DNA of 64,000 nucleotides from Clostridium sp. AN503 (GTDB lineage: Bacteria > Bacillota > Clostridia > Lachnospirales > Lachnospiraceae), in contig NZ_JBFDTP010000001.1 of assembly GCF_040719375.1 (NCBI RefSeq), positions 744,001 to 808,000 on the forward strand, read 5' to 3'. A model generated the notes under the pieces. It saw nothing but the letters and a program-made list of their open reading frames with translations, had not been told where the DNA came from and made no database searches. Made by a program: the position numbers and the translations under genes. Shown one piece after another: positions 15,304-25,385 of this stretch. Each line of letters opens with the position of its first letter. Positions within the stretch are counted from its first letter, which is position 1.

Positions 15304-17214
15304 ATGGCTGTCAAAGAGAAGAAAAAACCAGCAGGTACAGGCGTGATCACTGAAGTGGACCGCTATCTGTTCGGGGAAGGGACCCACTATGAGATCTATG
15401 ATAAGCTGGGCGCCCATCCCATGTCTTTAAAAGGGAAACAGGGCTTCTATTTCGCAGTCTGGGCGCCCCACGCGGCCGCAGTCAGCGTGGTGGGCGATTT
15501 CAACGGCTGGAACCCCGATGCCAACCCTATGATACCGCTAGAAACATCCGGCATCTATGAAACCTTCGTCCCAGGGCTGGGAAGCGGCGAGCTTTACAAA
15601 TTCGTCATCACCACCCAGACCGGCAAACTGCTGTTTAAGGCAGATCCCTATGCCCGGTATGCGGAATACCGGCCGGGTACCGCCTCCATCACCGCCGACT
15701 TGAGCGGCTTTAAATGGAGCGATGATACCTGGATGAAAAAGAGGCTGGAAAGCAATCCGCGGGAAGCTGCCATGAGCATCTACGAGGTACATATCGGTTC
15801 CTGGCGCAGGAAAAACCGCGAGGAAAAGGACGGTTACTATACGTATAAAGAAGCAGCCGAGGAGCTGGCTGCCTACGTCAAGGAGATGGGTTACACCCAC
15901 GTGGAGCTGATGGGCATTGCAGAGCACCCGTTCGACGGTTCCTGGGGATACCAGGTCACCGGCTACTACGCTCCCACCTCCCGGTACGGAACCCCTGATG
16001 AGTTTATGTATTTTGTCAACTATCTGCATAAAAAAGGCATCGGCGTTATCCTGGACTGGGTCCCTGCTCATTTCCCAAGGGATTCCCATGGATTGGCTGA
16101 TTTCGACGGACAGGCGCTGTATGAATATGCAGACCCCCGCAAAGGTGAACATCCGGACTGGGGGACCAAGGTATTTGATTATGAGAAGAACGAGGTTTCC
16201 AACTTCCTGATCGCCAACGCCCTCTACTGGGTGGACAAATTCCACGTGGACGGGCTGAGGGTGGATGCGGTCGCTTCCATGCTCTATCTGGATTACGGGC
16301 GCAAGGACGGACAGTGGATCCCCAACAAACACGGCGGGAACCAGAACCTGGAAGCCATCGAGTTCTTCCGCCACTTAAACAGCGTCGTATCTGGACGGGG
16401 GAAGGGCGCCATGGTCATTGCAGAGGAATCCACCGCATGGCCGCTTGTCACCCATGACCCGGAAAAGGGCGGACTGGGCTTTACCTTCAAATGGAACATG
16501 GGCTGGATGCACGACTTTTTGGAATACATGAAGCTGGACCCGTATTTCCGCAAGTTCAACCACAACAAGATGACCTTCGGGCTGACCTATTTTAACAGCG
16601 AGAACTTCATCCTGGTGCTGTCCCATGACGAGGTTGTCCACTTGAAATGCTCCATGATCAACAAGATGCCCGGCACCTTTGAGGAAAAATTCGCCAACCT
16701 AAAGGCCGGCTACACGTTTATGATCGGACATCCCGGCAAGAAGCTCCTGTTTATGGGACAGGATTTCGGCCAGCTCCATGAATGGGATGAGAAGGTTGGC
16801 CTGGACTGGTATCTGGCCCAGGAAGACCTGCATGGTGATCTTCAGCGCTACGTGAAAGATTTGTTACATATTTATCAAAAATACCCGGCTCTCTATGAGT
16901 CTGATGACGATTGGGACGGTTTCCAGTGGGTAAATGCCAACGACGGCGACCGGAGTATCTTCAGCTTTATCCGCTATGCGAAGGACCGGAAAAAGAGCCT
17001 GCTCTTTGTATGTAACTTCACTCCGGTCGAACGTCCGGACTACCGGGTCGGCGTGCCGAAGCGCGGCAGCTATTCGCTTCTTTTAGACAGCGTCCACGGC
17101 GCATATGAAAAACCGGAAGCCATCAGAGCTGTCAAAAAAGAATGCGACGGACAGACCTATTCCATCGGGCTTCCGCTCCCTGCATACGGGACTGCAATCC
17201 TCCGATTTTCCTGA
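15304..17214 (+). CDS. glgB: 1,4-alpha-glucan branching enzyme
   Basis: A 636-residue GlgB. An N-terminal CBM48 domain (about residues 30-125, with FAVWAPHAAAVSVVGDFNGW) precedes the GH13 barrel. Catalytic residues are visible in GLRVDAVASML (Asp321), MVIAEEST (Glu374) and LSHDEVVH (Asp442). It transfers alpha-1,4 glucan chains to form alpha-1,6 branches in glycogen. Length matches bacterial GlgB without an extra N1 domain. It is translationally close to the GH13 gene; other glg genes (glgC, glgA, glgP) are not in the window. Confidence 0.96.
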   Translation: MAVKEKKKPAGTGVITEVDRYLFGEGTHYEIYDKLGAHPMSLKGKQGFYFAVWAPHAAAVSVVGDFNGWNPDANPMIPLETSGIYETFVPGLGSGELYKFVITTQTGKLLFKADPYARYAEYRPGTASITADLSGFKWSDDTWMKKRLESNPREAAMSIYEVHIGSWRRKNREEKDGYYTYKEAAEELAAYVKEMGYTHVELMGIAEHPFDGSWGYQVTGYYAPTSRYGTPDEFMYFVNYLHKKGIGVILDWVPAHFPRDSHGLADFDGQALYEYADPRKGEHPDWGTKVFDYEKNEVSNFLIANALYWVDKFHVDGLRVDAVASMLYLDYGRKDGQWIPNKHGGNQNLEAIEFFRHLNSVVSGRGKGAMVIAEESTAWPLVTHDPEKGGLGFTFKWNMGWMHDFLEYMKLDPYFRKFNHNKMTFGLTYFNSENFILVLSHDEVVHLKCSMINKMPGTFEEKFANLKAGYTFMIGHPGKKLLFMGQDFGQLHEWDEKVGLDWYLAQEDLHGDLQRYVKDLLHIYQKYPALYESDDDWDGFQWVNANDGDRSIFSFIRYAKDRKKSLLFVCNFTPVERPDYRVGVPKRGSYSLLLDSVHGAYEKPEAIRAVKKECDGQTYSIGLPLPAYGTAILRFS

Positions 17215-17272
17215 TTAAAACAGGGAAAAAAGATGGGGAGAAAAAATTGTTAAAAAATTATCAAAAAAATGG

Positions 17273-17301
17273 GTGACATTCCCAAACTTTTGTAGTAGAA
17301 T
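17273..17301 (+). promoter_or_regulatory. Promoter for the APH-like kinase
   Basis: GTGACA (17273-17278), 17-nt spacer, TAGAAT (17296-17301); leader of about 50 nt to the ATG at 17357. Confidence 0.6.
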
Positions 17302-17356
17302 AGGTATCGACCTATTGGGTAACCGATTTAAACACAAAAAGGAAGGAGAGTTTCGT

Positions 17357-18109
17357 ATGGCAAGAGAATTAATATCCAAGAACGCGACCAAGAGTGTCTA
17401 TCGTGATGGCGATAAGGCAATTAAAGTATTCTGCAAGGGCTTCCCCAAGGCAGAGGTACTCAACGAAGCAGTGATCAGTGCCAGGATCGAAGAGATCGGC
17501 GGTATCAACATTCCCGCAACCCTTGCGGTAGAAGTTGATGAAGATGGCTGCTGGGCTATCACCAAGGAATTCATTTCCGGCAAGACACTCAAACAGCTCA
17601 TGGATGAAAATCCTGACAAGCTGGATGAATATCTGAATCAAATGGTTGATTTACAGTTAACGATTCATTCCAAGACCTGTCCATTACTGAACAAGTTAAA
17701 AGACAAAATGGCGCGGCAGATCTCCGAGATTGAGGAATTAAATCCTGTCAACCGTTACGATCTTCTCACCAGACTGGACAGCACACCGAAGCACACCAAG
17801 CTGTGCCACGGAGATTTCCAGCCGAGCAACATCATTGTAAAGGAAGACGGCACCATGTTCGTGCTTGACTGGGTTCATGCGACCCAGGGCAACGCAAGTG
17901 CAGATGTGGCCCGCACCTATCTGTTGTTCTGCCTGGAAGACCAGGCCACAGCCGACAAATACATGGATCTGTTCTGTAAAAAGACAGGCACCGACAAGCG
18001 GTATGTGCAGCAGTGGCTGCCTTTGGTAGCTGCCGCCCAGTTAACAAAAAAACGCCCTGAAGAGGCAGATTTGCTTCAGAGATGGCTGAATGTCTGCGAT
18101 TATCAATAG
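17357..18109 (+). CDS. Aminoglycoside phosphotransferase-like kinase
   Basis: A 250-residue protein of the APH/choline kinase fold. It has TKEFISGKTLKQLMD (hinge), LCHGDFQPSNIIV (Brenner motif with the catalytic Asp) and MFVLDWVHATQG (metal-binding Asp). Such chromosomal kinases in Clostridia are mostly of unknown substrate, small molecules or sugars, and antibiotic resistance cannot be inferred. The ATG at 17357 has AAGGAGAG upstream. It has its own promoter and terminator and lies between the glycogen genes and a two-component system. Confidence 0.82.
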   Translation: MARELISKNATKSVYRDGDKAIKVFCKGFPKAEVLNEAVISARIEEIGGINIPATLAVEVDEDGCWAITKEFISGKTLKQLMDENPDKLDEYLNQMVDLQLTIHSKTCPLLNKLKDKMARQISEIEELNPVNRYDLLTRLDSTPKHTKLCHGDFQPSNIIVKEDGTMFVLDWVHATQGNASADVARTYLLFCLEDQATADKYMDLFCKKTGTDKRYVQQWLPLVAAAQLTKKRPEEADLLQRWLNVCDYQ

Positions 18110-18122
18110 GTTCCAAAAAGTT

Positions 18123-18154
18123 GAGGTCTTGCCGATTGCGGCAAGGCCTCTTTT
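18123..18154 (+). terminator. Rho-independent terminator after the APH-like kinase
   Basis: An 11-bp stem GAGGTCTTGCC with GGCAAGGCCTC (one G-T wobble), a 6-nt loop, then TTTT. Confidence 0.8.
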
Positions 18155-18226
18155 GATGTATACTAGAAGCGATGAACACGAGACCACAAAACAAAGCCCA
18201 AAAAAATAAGGAGGATTTTACATTTT

Positions 18227-18922
18227 ATGCAGACAATTCTGGTATGCGACGATGATAAAGAGATTGTAGACGCCATAGATATTTACCTGACAGGAGAAGG
18301 CTTCCGGATCATTAAGGCCTACGATGGGCTGGAAGCCCTGGCTATCCTTGAGAAACAGGAGGTGGATCTGATGATCATCGATGTGATGATGCCCGGCTTA
18401 GACGGCATCCACACTACCTTGAAGGTCCGCGAGACCAGCAGCATCCCGATCATCATCCTTTCAGCCAAGTCCGAGGATACGGACAAGATCCTGGGGCTGA
18501 ACATCGGAGCGGACGACTATCTGTCCAAACCATTCAACCCGCTTGAGCTGGTGGCCCGCGTCAAATCACAGCTCCGGCGCTATACCCAGCTGGGCAACCT
18601 AAGCCAGCAGGCCAGCGACCAGGTATACAAATGCGGCGGCCTGCTGATCAATGACGACACCAAAGAGGTCTGGGTGGACGAGGAGCCGATCAAGCTGACG
18701 CCGATCGAGTACAACATTCTGCTCCTGCTGGTAAAAAATGCAGGCAAGGTATTCTCCATTGACGAGATCTATGAACAGATCTGGAACGAGGAGGCTATCG
18801 GCGCAGATAACACGGTTGCTGTCCATATCCGCCATATCCGGGAGAAGATCGAGATCAATCCCAGGGAACCGCGGTACTTAAAGGTCGTCTGGGGCGTGGG
18901 CTACAAGATCGAAAAACAATAG
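18227..18922 (+). CDS. Response regulator, OmpR/PhoB family
   Basis: A 231-residue protein with a receiver domain (residues 1-118; acidic DDD at 8-10, phospho-acceptor Asp52 in IIDVMMPG, Lys in SKPFNP) and a winged-helix output domain (about 130-230, ending YLKVVWGVGYKIEKQ). It is a transcription regulator activated by its kinase, which starts 9 bp downstream. The pair resembles VanR/VanS-type or vancomycin-like cell-envelope systems of Clostridia in architecture, but target genes are not visible. The AraC gene beyond the kinase is convergent and not an obvious target. Confidence 0.93.
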   Translation: MQTILVCDDDKEIVDAIDIYLTGEGFRIIKAYDGLEALAILEKQEVDLMIIDVMMPGLDGIHTTLKVRETSSIPIIILSAKSEDTDKILGLNIGADDYLSKPFNPLELVARVKSQLRRYTQLGNLSQQASDQVYKCGGLLINDDTKEVWVDEEPIKLTPIEYNILLLLVKNAGKVFSIDEIYEQIWNEEAIGADNTVAVHIRHIREKIEINPREPRYLKVVWGVGYKIEKQ

Positions 18923-18931
18923 GAGATATTC

Positions 18932-21229
18932 ATGAAGCTAAAAGATTATTCCATGCGGATCAAGAAAAATATCGCGGTACTGCTGCACATTATTTTTCTT
19001 ACGCTGGCACTTGGCGGAATCAGCGTCATGTACTTAAATACCCAGATCGGCTCCGGGATCTCCTGGCTCCGGGACCGGAAGTATGAGGACTCGCCCCAGT
19101 TCCAGGCACAGTTCCAGGCGGACTTAGACCTGATATTTGACTATGTGGCATACCGGGATGTGTTTGAAACCGACGGAGGTCTCGACTTGTCCCAACAGAT
19201 GTTCTCTGTCAGCCGCGGGGAGGGACCTGAGATCATCTATACCCTGGAGGAGGTCCTGCGCTACGCCAAAAGCCAGGGATTTTACTTAAACGACCAGTTT
19301 GAAGTTGTAAATGACATGTTCATATACGACAACGCTTCCACCACCAGGGACCAGAAGGTCAACTGGCGCGCCTACGACCCCAACGCAACCTTAAGCGAGC
19401 CTGGCGACGCATATACTTCCCTGCTGGATCTGTCCAAAGAGGTGCTGGACTGTTTAAGCCAGTATTACAAGGTCTATTACCGGATGCTGGCCAATCCGTC
19501 AAACCTGTACTTTAATATTGTATATGAAAACGAAGACCATAAGGACGTGCAGTATACCAATGCAGAGGGCATGTCCCTGGATCAGTTAAGGAACCTGGGA
19601 CGTTACTGTTATCTGACCAGCGACTCTATTTTCATTGAAACGAATCTGGAGGAGATCCCCAGGAACATGACCGTGGCAATGGAACAGAACAACCTGTACA
19701 GCGCTGATAACTACTATATCATGGTTGCTGTGGACACAGCTTATCCTGCGGACGATATTTATGCGGGCCAGTCAGCTGACTACCAGCGTCTCCGGGGACG
19801 TTTCCTGGAGGGACTTTTGGGATTAGCTCTGGGGATCATTGGCTGCCTTGTAACGCTCTATTACCTGATCCTGGTGTCCGGGTACCGGACTGAAGAGCGG
19901 ACCAATCCCTATCTGCACGGTTTTGATATGATCACTACCGAAAGCTGTCTGGTATTGACCGGCGTATCCATCCTGTTTTCCCTGTTCCTCGGGGAGAAGA
20001 TCGGTTATAAGCTGATCCATCTCCTGATCGCGGAACGTTCCTGGGAATACGCAGAGCGGCTGCTCCGGGCTGTCATTATCTATACCTGCTGCATGGTTGG
20101 CGCATTCAGCCTTCTGCGCCGCTACAAGAGCCGCCAGCTGTGGGCAAACAGCATGACCCGCCATATGATGGAAAATATCAGCCTTTACTTTGCCAACAGG
20201 ACCTTCTCACGCCGCCTGCTCTGTGTGTACTCGGCATTTGTAGGCATGCAGGTCCTTGGGATCGGTATGATCGGTATCATGTTCCATTTCCGGGCTTATC
20301 CCGCCGCAAAGGTTATGATGGCGCTGTTGGTGATCGGTCTGATCGCAGTGGATTATCTGGCCTTCCACCGGCTTTATCTTATATCCGTCCAGGAAGACCA
20401 GATTGCTGACGCAATCTCCAAGATAGCCGGCGGCGATACCAGCTATCAGATGGATCTGAAGGGGCTGACCGGCAAAGAACTGCGTCTGGGCCATATGATC
20501 AACAGCATCGGAACCGGTCTGGAGCAGGCGCTGCAGGAACGCGTCAAGAGCGAACGGCTGAAAGCCGACTTGATCACCAACGTGTCCCACGACATCAAAA
20601 CGCCTTTAACCTCCATTATCAACTATGTGGATCTGCTGAAACGGGAAAAGCTCCCCGGAGAAAAGGTACAGGAGTATTTAAATGTTTTAGACCAGAAATC
20701 CCAGCGTCTTAAAAACCTGACTGAAGACCTGGTGGAAGCCTCCAAGGCAAGCTCCGGGACCATCAAGCTGGAACTCTCCACACTGGATCTGGTGGAGATG
20801 ATCTGGCAGACCAACGGAGAGTTTGAGGAGAAATTCGCCCAGAGGCATTTAGAGCTGATCTCCAGCCTGCCGGATGAAAGCATTTTGATCGAGGCCGACG
20901 GGCGGCGGCTGTGGCGTATCCTTGAGAATGTTTACAACAATGCATTTAAATATGCCATGGAACACAGCCGGGTGTACACCGATCTGGCACAGGAAGGCGA
21001 TACCGTATATTTTACCATCAAAAACGTGTCGGAGAATCCCCTCAACGTACAGGGGGACGAGCTGACCGAGCGGTTTGTGCGCGGCGACGTGTCCAGGACC
21101 ACCGAAGGCAGTGGACTGGGGCTTTCTATCGCACAGAGCCTGACAAAGCTTCAGGGCGGAACCTTTGAGATCCTGATCGACGGGGATTTATTCAAGGTCC
21201 GGGTTGGATTTCCGGTAAAACAGCAATAA
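18932..21229 (+). CDS. Sensor histidine kinase
   Basis: A 765-residue membrane kinase. One TM segment lies near residues 13-33, a large extracellular region follows to about residue 285, and then several TM segments (about 290-505). A HAMP-like linker leads to the DHp domain (LITNVSHDIKTPLTSIINYVDLL, phospho-accepting His553) and the ATPase domain (ENVYNNAFKYA for the N box, GSGLGLSIAQSL for the G box). It phosphorylates the response regulator encoded just upstream. The multi-TM sensor with a long extracellular loop suggests sensing of an envelope or external cue, otherwise unknown. Confidence 0.93.
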   Translation: MKLKDYSMRIKKNIAVLLHIIFLTLALGGISVMYLNTQIGSGISWLRDRKYEDSPQFQAQFQADLDLIFDYVAYRDVFETDGGLDLSQQMFSVSRGEGPEIIYTLEEVLRYAKSQGFYLNDQFEVVNDMFIYDNASTTRDQKVNWRAYDPNATLSEPGDAYTSLLDLSKEVLDCLSQYYKVYYRMLANPSNLYFNIVYENEDHKDVQYTNAEGMSLDQLRNLGRYCYLTSDSIFIETNLEEIPRNMTVAMEQNNLYSADNYYIMVAVDTAYPADDIYAGQSADYQRLRGRFLEGLLGLALGIIGCLVTLYYLILVSGYRTEERTNPYLHGFDMITTESCLVLTGVSILFSLFLGEKIGYKLIHLLIAERSWEYAERLLRAVIIYTCCMVGAFSLLRRYKSRQLWANSMTRHMMENISLYFANRTFSRRLLCVYSAFVGMQVLGIGMIGIMFHFRAYPAAKVMMALLVIGLIAVDYLAFHRLYLISVQEDQIADAISKIAGGDTSYQMDLKGLTGKELRLGHMINSIGTGLEQALQERVKSERLKADLITNVSHDIKTPLTSIINYVDLLKREKLPGEKVQEYLNVLDQKSQRLKNLTEDLVEASKASSGTIKLELSTLDLVEMIWQTNGEFEEKFAQRHLELISSLPDESILIEADGRRLWRILENVYNNAFKYAMEHSRVYTDLAQEGDTVYFTIKNVSENPLNVQGDELTERFVRGDVSRTTEGSGLGLSIAQSLTKLQGGTFEILIDGDLFKVRVGFPVKQQ

Positions 21230-21233
21230 AGAC

Positions 21234-21276
21234 AACCCCGTGGATATGGCATTTGTTCACCATATCCACGGGGTTT
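21234..21276. terminator. Bidirectional terminator between the kinase and AraC genes
   Basis: A 16-bp stem (AACCCCGTGGATATGG paired with CCATATCCACGGGGTT), a 10-nt loop and a following TTTGTT. The convergent arrangement suits both genes. Confidence 0.85.
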
Positions 21277-21289
21277 GTTATTGTCATCT

Positions 21290-22168
21290 TTATTTCTTTT
21301 CAACCGCCACCCAGATCTCACAGCGGTAATCCGGCGCAGTCACATCCGACGACGGATATGCCTCAAAATCAGTACCTCCGCAGGGCTGGTATTCACTTGC
21401 CGGGAAGAACTCACTGTAGATCTGCTGGTACAGCTTCTGAAATGATTCCGGCATCTTTCCCACGCATGGAAACACTACATAGGTGTGTGCGGGGATCTCT
21501 TCGATGATCAGGTCCTTTTCCTCAACCGGCGCTCCATTGTACATCGCTCCGATCGCATAAGGAAATTCTTCATCGGTGGCATCCTTGCCAAAACTGGCTC
21601 CCACAATGCAGTTTTTAAAGATATTGTCCTCCGGGATGTACCTGCAAAGCGCAGAGATCGTACCATCCGTCCCGCACTGCTGCCAGAACTCCCCGATCTC
21701 CACCGCTGTCAGCTCCCGGTTCCTGGAGACCCTCTTCTTTTTCATGATCAGTTTAAAAGCGTCCTTCGTCTCGATCCTGTAATCCATCGTATTCCCTCCG
21801 TTTAAAATAAGTTTTACGGTAAGGCGGGAAAAGGATTTTAAAACGGCATGACCGGTTTTGGCCTGGGAGGGCGTGATCCCGTGAAACCGGGTGAACGCCC
21901 TGCTGAAGCTCTCCGGGGTATCGTAGCCGTAGCGCAGCGCGATGTCGATGATCTTTTCATCGGAGCTGAGCAGCTCGCTTCCGGCAAGCGACAACCGGCG
22001 GCAGCGGATGTATTCCCCCAGCGTGAAACCGCACAGGATGCTGAATATGCGCTGAAAATGAAAGCTTGAGGAATATGCGCACTTTGCCACTTCTTCAAAA
22101 TCAACTGGTTCTGTGATATGATCCTCCACATAATCGATCGCCCTCTGTATACCTGTTATCCAATCCAT
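21290..22168 (-). CDS. AraC-family regulator with GyrI-like effector domain
   Basis: A 292-residue protein. Residues 1-105 hold the two AraC helix-turn-helix motifs (FEEVAKCAYSSSFHFQRIF and IIDIALRYGYDTPESFSRAF). Residues about 130-290 form a GyrI/SOUL-like ligand-binding domain (IIEEIPAHTYVVFPCVGKMP, CEIWVAVEKK). Such fusions, as in Rob/SoxS-like and BmrR-like effectors, sense small hydrophobic compounds. The ATG at 22168 has AAGGGGGA upstream. No target gene is adjacent in the same direction. Confidence 0.9.
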   Translation of the reverse strand: MDWITGIQRAIDYVEDHITEPVDFEEVAKCAYSSSFHFQRIFSILCGFTLGEYIRCRRLSLAGSELLSSDEKIIDIALRYGYDTPESFSRAFTRFHGITPSQAKTGHAVLKSFSRLTVKLILNGGNTMDYRIETKDAFKLIMKKKRVSRNRELTAVEIGEFWQQCGTDGTISALCRYIPEDNIFKNCIVGASFGKDATDEEFPYAIGAMYNGAPVEEKDLIIEEIPAHTYVVFPCVGKMPESFQKLYQQIYSEFFPASEYQPCGGTDFEAYPSSDVTAPDYRCEIWVAVEKK

Positions 22169-22247
22169 GTTTTATTCCCCCTTCCGTATGATCTTATCTT
22201 AACGGATCCTGGTCGAAGTATCTTGACTTTTTGTGCGGCGGTATGAC

Positions 22248-23606
22248 TTATGCAAACATGGAGATGATAAGCGCTACGATAAACCCGGTGCCGCCTACCA
22301 GCGTCTCCATGATCGTCCAGGTTTTCAATGTCGTCTTCTCATCCATTCCCACCAGCGATTTCACCAGCCAGAAACCAGAATCGTTGAAATGGGAACACAC
22401 AGTTGCGCCGCCTGCAATGGCTGCGGTCGTGCAGGCCAGGTACAGGGGCGACAGGCTGGCGATCTCCGGCATTGCCGCAATGATTCCTGCTGCCATAGTC
22501 ATGGCAACGGTCGCGGAACCCACAGAGATACGTACCAGGGCTGCCACTACGAACGCTACCACTACGATGGGCAGGGATGCTGAGGATACGGCATTGCCGA
22601 TCACATCACCCAGGCCGGAGTTCTGGAGCATGAAGCGAAGCACGCCGCCGCAGGCGGTAACTAAAAGGATCATACCGGTCGGCTCCAGGGATTTGGTCAT
22701 GATCTTCTCCAGATCTGTATTGCTGTATCCATGCTTATACCCCAGCAGCACCATAGCCACGATCGTTGCAATGGTCAGAGCTACAAACGGCTCGCCCAAA
22801 AATCCCAGGATTGGCTGGATGCCGCTCATGGAGGGGACTACCTTTGCAATAGAATTCAGGATGATCAGTACCAGCGGGATCAGGATGATACCCACGATGG
22901 TGCCAAACCCCGGCAGCTTGGACTCGTCAAAATCCTCCTGGTTTGCAATATGCTCCGGAACCTGTACGTTATATTTATTGCCGCAGATAGAGCCCCATAC
23001 CGGGCCTGCTACGATCATTGCAAAAATACCACAGAAGATACCAACCATGATCACCCAGCCCAAGTCTACATTCAGCATGGTAGCCACCAGTACCGGTCCC
23101 GGTGTGGGCGGAATGAACGCATGGCCTACTGCCAGGCCCGCCAGCAGCGGAATTGCATAAAACAGGGAAGAACGTTTGGTCCTTTTGGCAAGGGAAAATG
23201 CCAGCGGGATCAGGATGATCAGGCCCGCGTCAAAGAATACCGGCATGGCGATGACCAGTCCCGTGATCCCCAGCGCCCAGGCAGCTTTCTTATCGCCAAA
23301 CCGTTTTACCATGGTAACAGCCAACGTCTGCGCGCCGCCCGATATCTCCAGGATCGCGCCGAACATGGAACCGAGGCCCACCAACAGCGCAATCCCTTTT
23401 AACGTGCTCCCAATACCTTCATTTACAGAACCGATAATATCTGAAAACGGCATTCCCGCGATCAGACCAATGGCAATAGCGCCTACTAAAATGGCGATCA
23501 TCGCCTGGATCTTAAATTTGATGATCAAAACCAACAGCAATACAAGGCCAACCAGCGCTGCGATGATCAGCCTGGTGGAATCCAGCGAAGCAACTTCTGT
23601 CGTCAT
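22248..23606 (-). CDS. GntP-family gluconate/aldonate permease
   Basis: A 452-residue integral membrane protein with about twelve hydrophobic segments and typical GntP patterns (IPPTPGPVLVATMLNVDLGW, HFNDSGFWLVKSL). GntP carriers are proton symporters for gluconate and related sugar acids. It lies directly after the IlvD/Edd-family dehydratase and near a FadR-type regulator, so the three probably handle one sugar acid. The ATG at 23606 has GGAGGGTATGTT upstream. The long open frame on the opposite strand is an artefact of codon bias. Confidence 0.93.
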   Translation of the reverse strand: MTTEVASLDSTRLIIAALVGLVLLLVLIIKFKIQAMIAILVGAIAIGLIAGMPFSDIIGSVNEGIGSTLKGIALLVGLGSMFGAILEISGGAQTLAVTMVKRFGDKKAAWALGITGLVIAMPVFFDAGLIILIPLAFSLAKRTKRSSLFYAIPLLAGLAVGHAFIPPTPGPVLVATMLNVDLGWVIMVGIFCGIFAMIVAGPVWGSICGNKYNVQVPEHIANQEDFDESKLPGFGTIVGIILIPLVLIILNSIAKVVPSMSGIQPILGFLGEPFVALTIATIVAMVLLGYKHGYSNTDLEKIMTKSLEPTGMILLVTACGGVLRFMLQNSGLGDVIGNAVSSASLPIVVVAFVVAALVRISVGSATVAMTMAAGIIAAMPEIASLSPLYLACTTAAIAGGATVCSHFNDSGFWLVKSLVGMDEKTTLKTWTIMETLVGGTGFIVALIISMFA

Positions 23607-23663
23607 AACATACCCTCCTAAAATTATAAATCATTTTCTTTTGTTCTGATACCAAATCCTCTT

Positions 23664-25385
23664 TTACACCATGTATCCGCCCTTCATCGGAGATACCGCA
23701 TGTTCTGAATAAATCTTTAAAATACCTTTTGTGTATTTGGGGGCCTTCGGCTTCCAGGCTTTCTTTCTCTCCGCCAAAATCCGCTCCACTTCTTCCTTCG
23801 GCAGCTCCTTCCCTTTCACGCCGATGATCTCCAGCACCCGGCCCGGAATATCGATCTTGATCAGATCGTCTTCTTCCACCAGGGCGATCGGGCCTCCGTC
23901 CGCCGCCTCCGGCGATACATGTCCGATAGCCGGTCCCTTGGACGCTCCGGAAAATCTGCCGTCTGTGATCAGCGCAATGGTTTTGCCCAGCTCCGGGTCT
24001 GAGGAAATCGCCTCGGTGGTATAGAACATCTCCGGCATCCCGGAACCCTTCGGTCCCTCATAACGGATGAACACCGCATCCCCCGGCTGGATCTTGTGGG
24101 AGATCACCGCCTCGATCGCGTCTTCTTCACAGTCAAAGGGCTTCGCCTTTAAGACCGCCTGGAACATTTCCTTCGGCACTGCGGAATGCTTCACCACGGA
24201 ACCCTCCGGCGCCAGATTGCCGCGCAGGATCGCCACAGTCCCGTCTGTTCCGATCGGCTCTTCGAACGTGCGGATGACGTCTGTGCGTTTGATGCCCCAT
24301 TTTTTTAAGTAACCTTCACACTTATCATAAAATCCGTTTTGCTTCAACTCTTCCAGATTCTCGCCAAGAGTCTTTCCGGTCACGGTCATCACATCCAGAT
24401 GGAGCATGGACTTGATCTCTTCCATAACAGCCGGAACACCTCCCGCATAATAGAAGAACTGTGCCGGCCATTTGCCTGCCGGGCGGATATCCAGAAGATA
24501 GTGAGCGCCGCGGTGCATCCGGTCAAAGGTGTCCGCATCGATCTCAAATCCCATCTCATGGGCGATCGCCGGTATATGAAGCAGGGAATTGGTGGAACCG
24601 GAGATAGCAGCATGGACCATGATCGCATTCTCAAAAGACTTCATGGTCACAATATCGCTCACCTTCAATCCCTTTTTCACCAGCTCCAAGACCTGTCTTC
24701 CCGCTTTGTAAGCCATCTCTTTTAAATCCTCGCAGGTAGCCGGCATCAGTGCGGAGCCGGGAAGCATCAGCCCCAAAGACTCGGCCATGACCTGCATGGT
24801 GGATGCGGTTCCCATAAAGGAACAGGCTCCGCAGGACGGACAGGCGTTATGCTTATAGTAGGTCAGCTTCTCTTCCGTGATCTCTCCCCTCTGGCACATG
24901 GCAGAGTAAGCTCCGATCTGCTCTAAGGTCAGCAGGTCAGGCCCCGCATCCATCACGCCTCCGGTGATCACGATCGACGGCATATCCAGCCTGCAAAGCC
25001 CCATCAGGCAGGCCGGAACGGATTTGTCACAGCTTGCGATGAAAACGCCTCCGTCAAATCCGGTAGAATTGCCGTGGATCTCGATCATGTTGGCGATCAT
25101 GTCCCGGTGTGCCAGGGAATAGTTGATCCCGTCGTGTCCCTGGGCGATCCCGTCGCAGATATCGGTCGTGTAGTATCTCGCCCCTTTTCCGCCTGCCTCG
25201 GTGATCCCCCGCATTGCTTCCGCTACAAACTGATCCAGGTGTGCGCTTCCCGGGTGGCTGTCTCCAAATGTGCTCTCCACCATGATCTGTGGTTTGTCCA
25301 GATCATCCACGGTCCACCCCATGCCGATCTTCAGCGGATCATTCTCCGGCGCAAGGCCTCTTATCCTCTGGCTGTTCAGTTCCAT
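23664..25385 (-). CDS. IlvD/Edd-family dehydratase (probable aldonic-acid dehydratase)
   Basis: A 573-residue Fe-S dehydratase of the IlvD/Edd family. Seen: SCDKSVPACLMGLCRLDMPS and CPSCGACSFMGTASTM (cluster cysteines), ALITDGRFSGASKGPAIGHV and PIALVEEDDLIKIDIPGR (C-terminal domain). Members dehydrate dihydroxy-acids (IlvD), 6-phosphogluconate (Edd) or free sugar acids. Coupling to a GntP permease and a FadR-type regulator favours a sugar-acid dehydratase over branched-chain amino-acid synthesis. The ATG at 25385 has AGAGGAGGTATTGTT upstream; the longer frame lacks a ribosome site. Confidence 0.88.
   Translation of the reverse strand: MELNSQRIRGLAPENDPLKIGMGWTVDDLDKPQIMVESTFGDSHPGSAHLDQFVAEAMRGITEAGGKGARYYTTDICDGIAQGHDGINYSLAHRDMIANMIEIHGNSTGFDGGVFIASCDKSVPACLMGLCRLDMPSIVITGGVMDAGPDLLTLEQIGAYSAMCQRGEITEEKLTYYKHNACPSCGACSFMGTASTMQVMAESLGLMLPGSALMPATCEDLKEMAYKAGRQVLELVKKGLKVSDIVTMKSFENAIMVHAAISGSTNSLLHIPAIAHEMGFEIDADTFDRMHRGAHYLLDIRPAGKWPAQFFYYAGGVPAVMEEIKSMLHLDVMTVTGKTLGENLEELKQNGFYDKCEGYLKKWGIKRTDVIRTFEEPIGTDGTVAILRGNLAPEGSVVKHSAVPKEMFQAVLKAKPFDCEEDAIEAVISHKIQPGDAVFIRYEGPKGSGMPEMFYTTEAISSDPELGKTIALITDGRFSGASKGPAIGHVSPEAADGGPIALVEEDDLIKIDIPGRVLEIIGVKGKELPKEEVERILAERKKAWKPKAPKYTKGILKIYSEHAVSPMKGGYMV

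Noticed and set aside
17357..18109. Aminoglycoside resistance gene
   Set aside because: The fold is APH-like but many such kinases act on other small molecules; no similarity to a named resistance enzyme could be claimed.
18227..21229. Vancomycin-resistance two-component system
   Set aside because: Only a generic OmpR-type pair; no vanHAX-type genes nearby.
22231..23160. 309-codon open frame on the plus strand
   Set aside because: Antisense to the GntP permease; the product is a low-complexity shadow.
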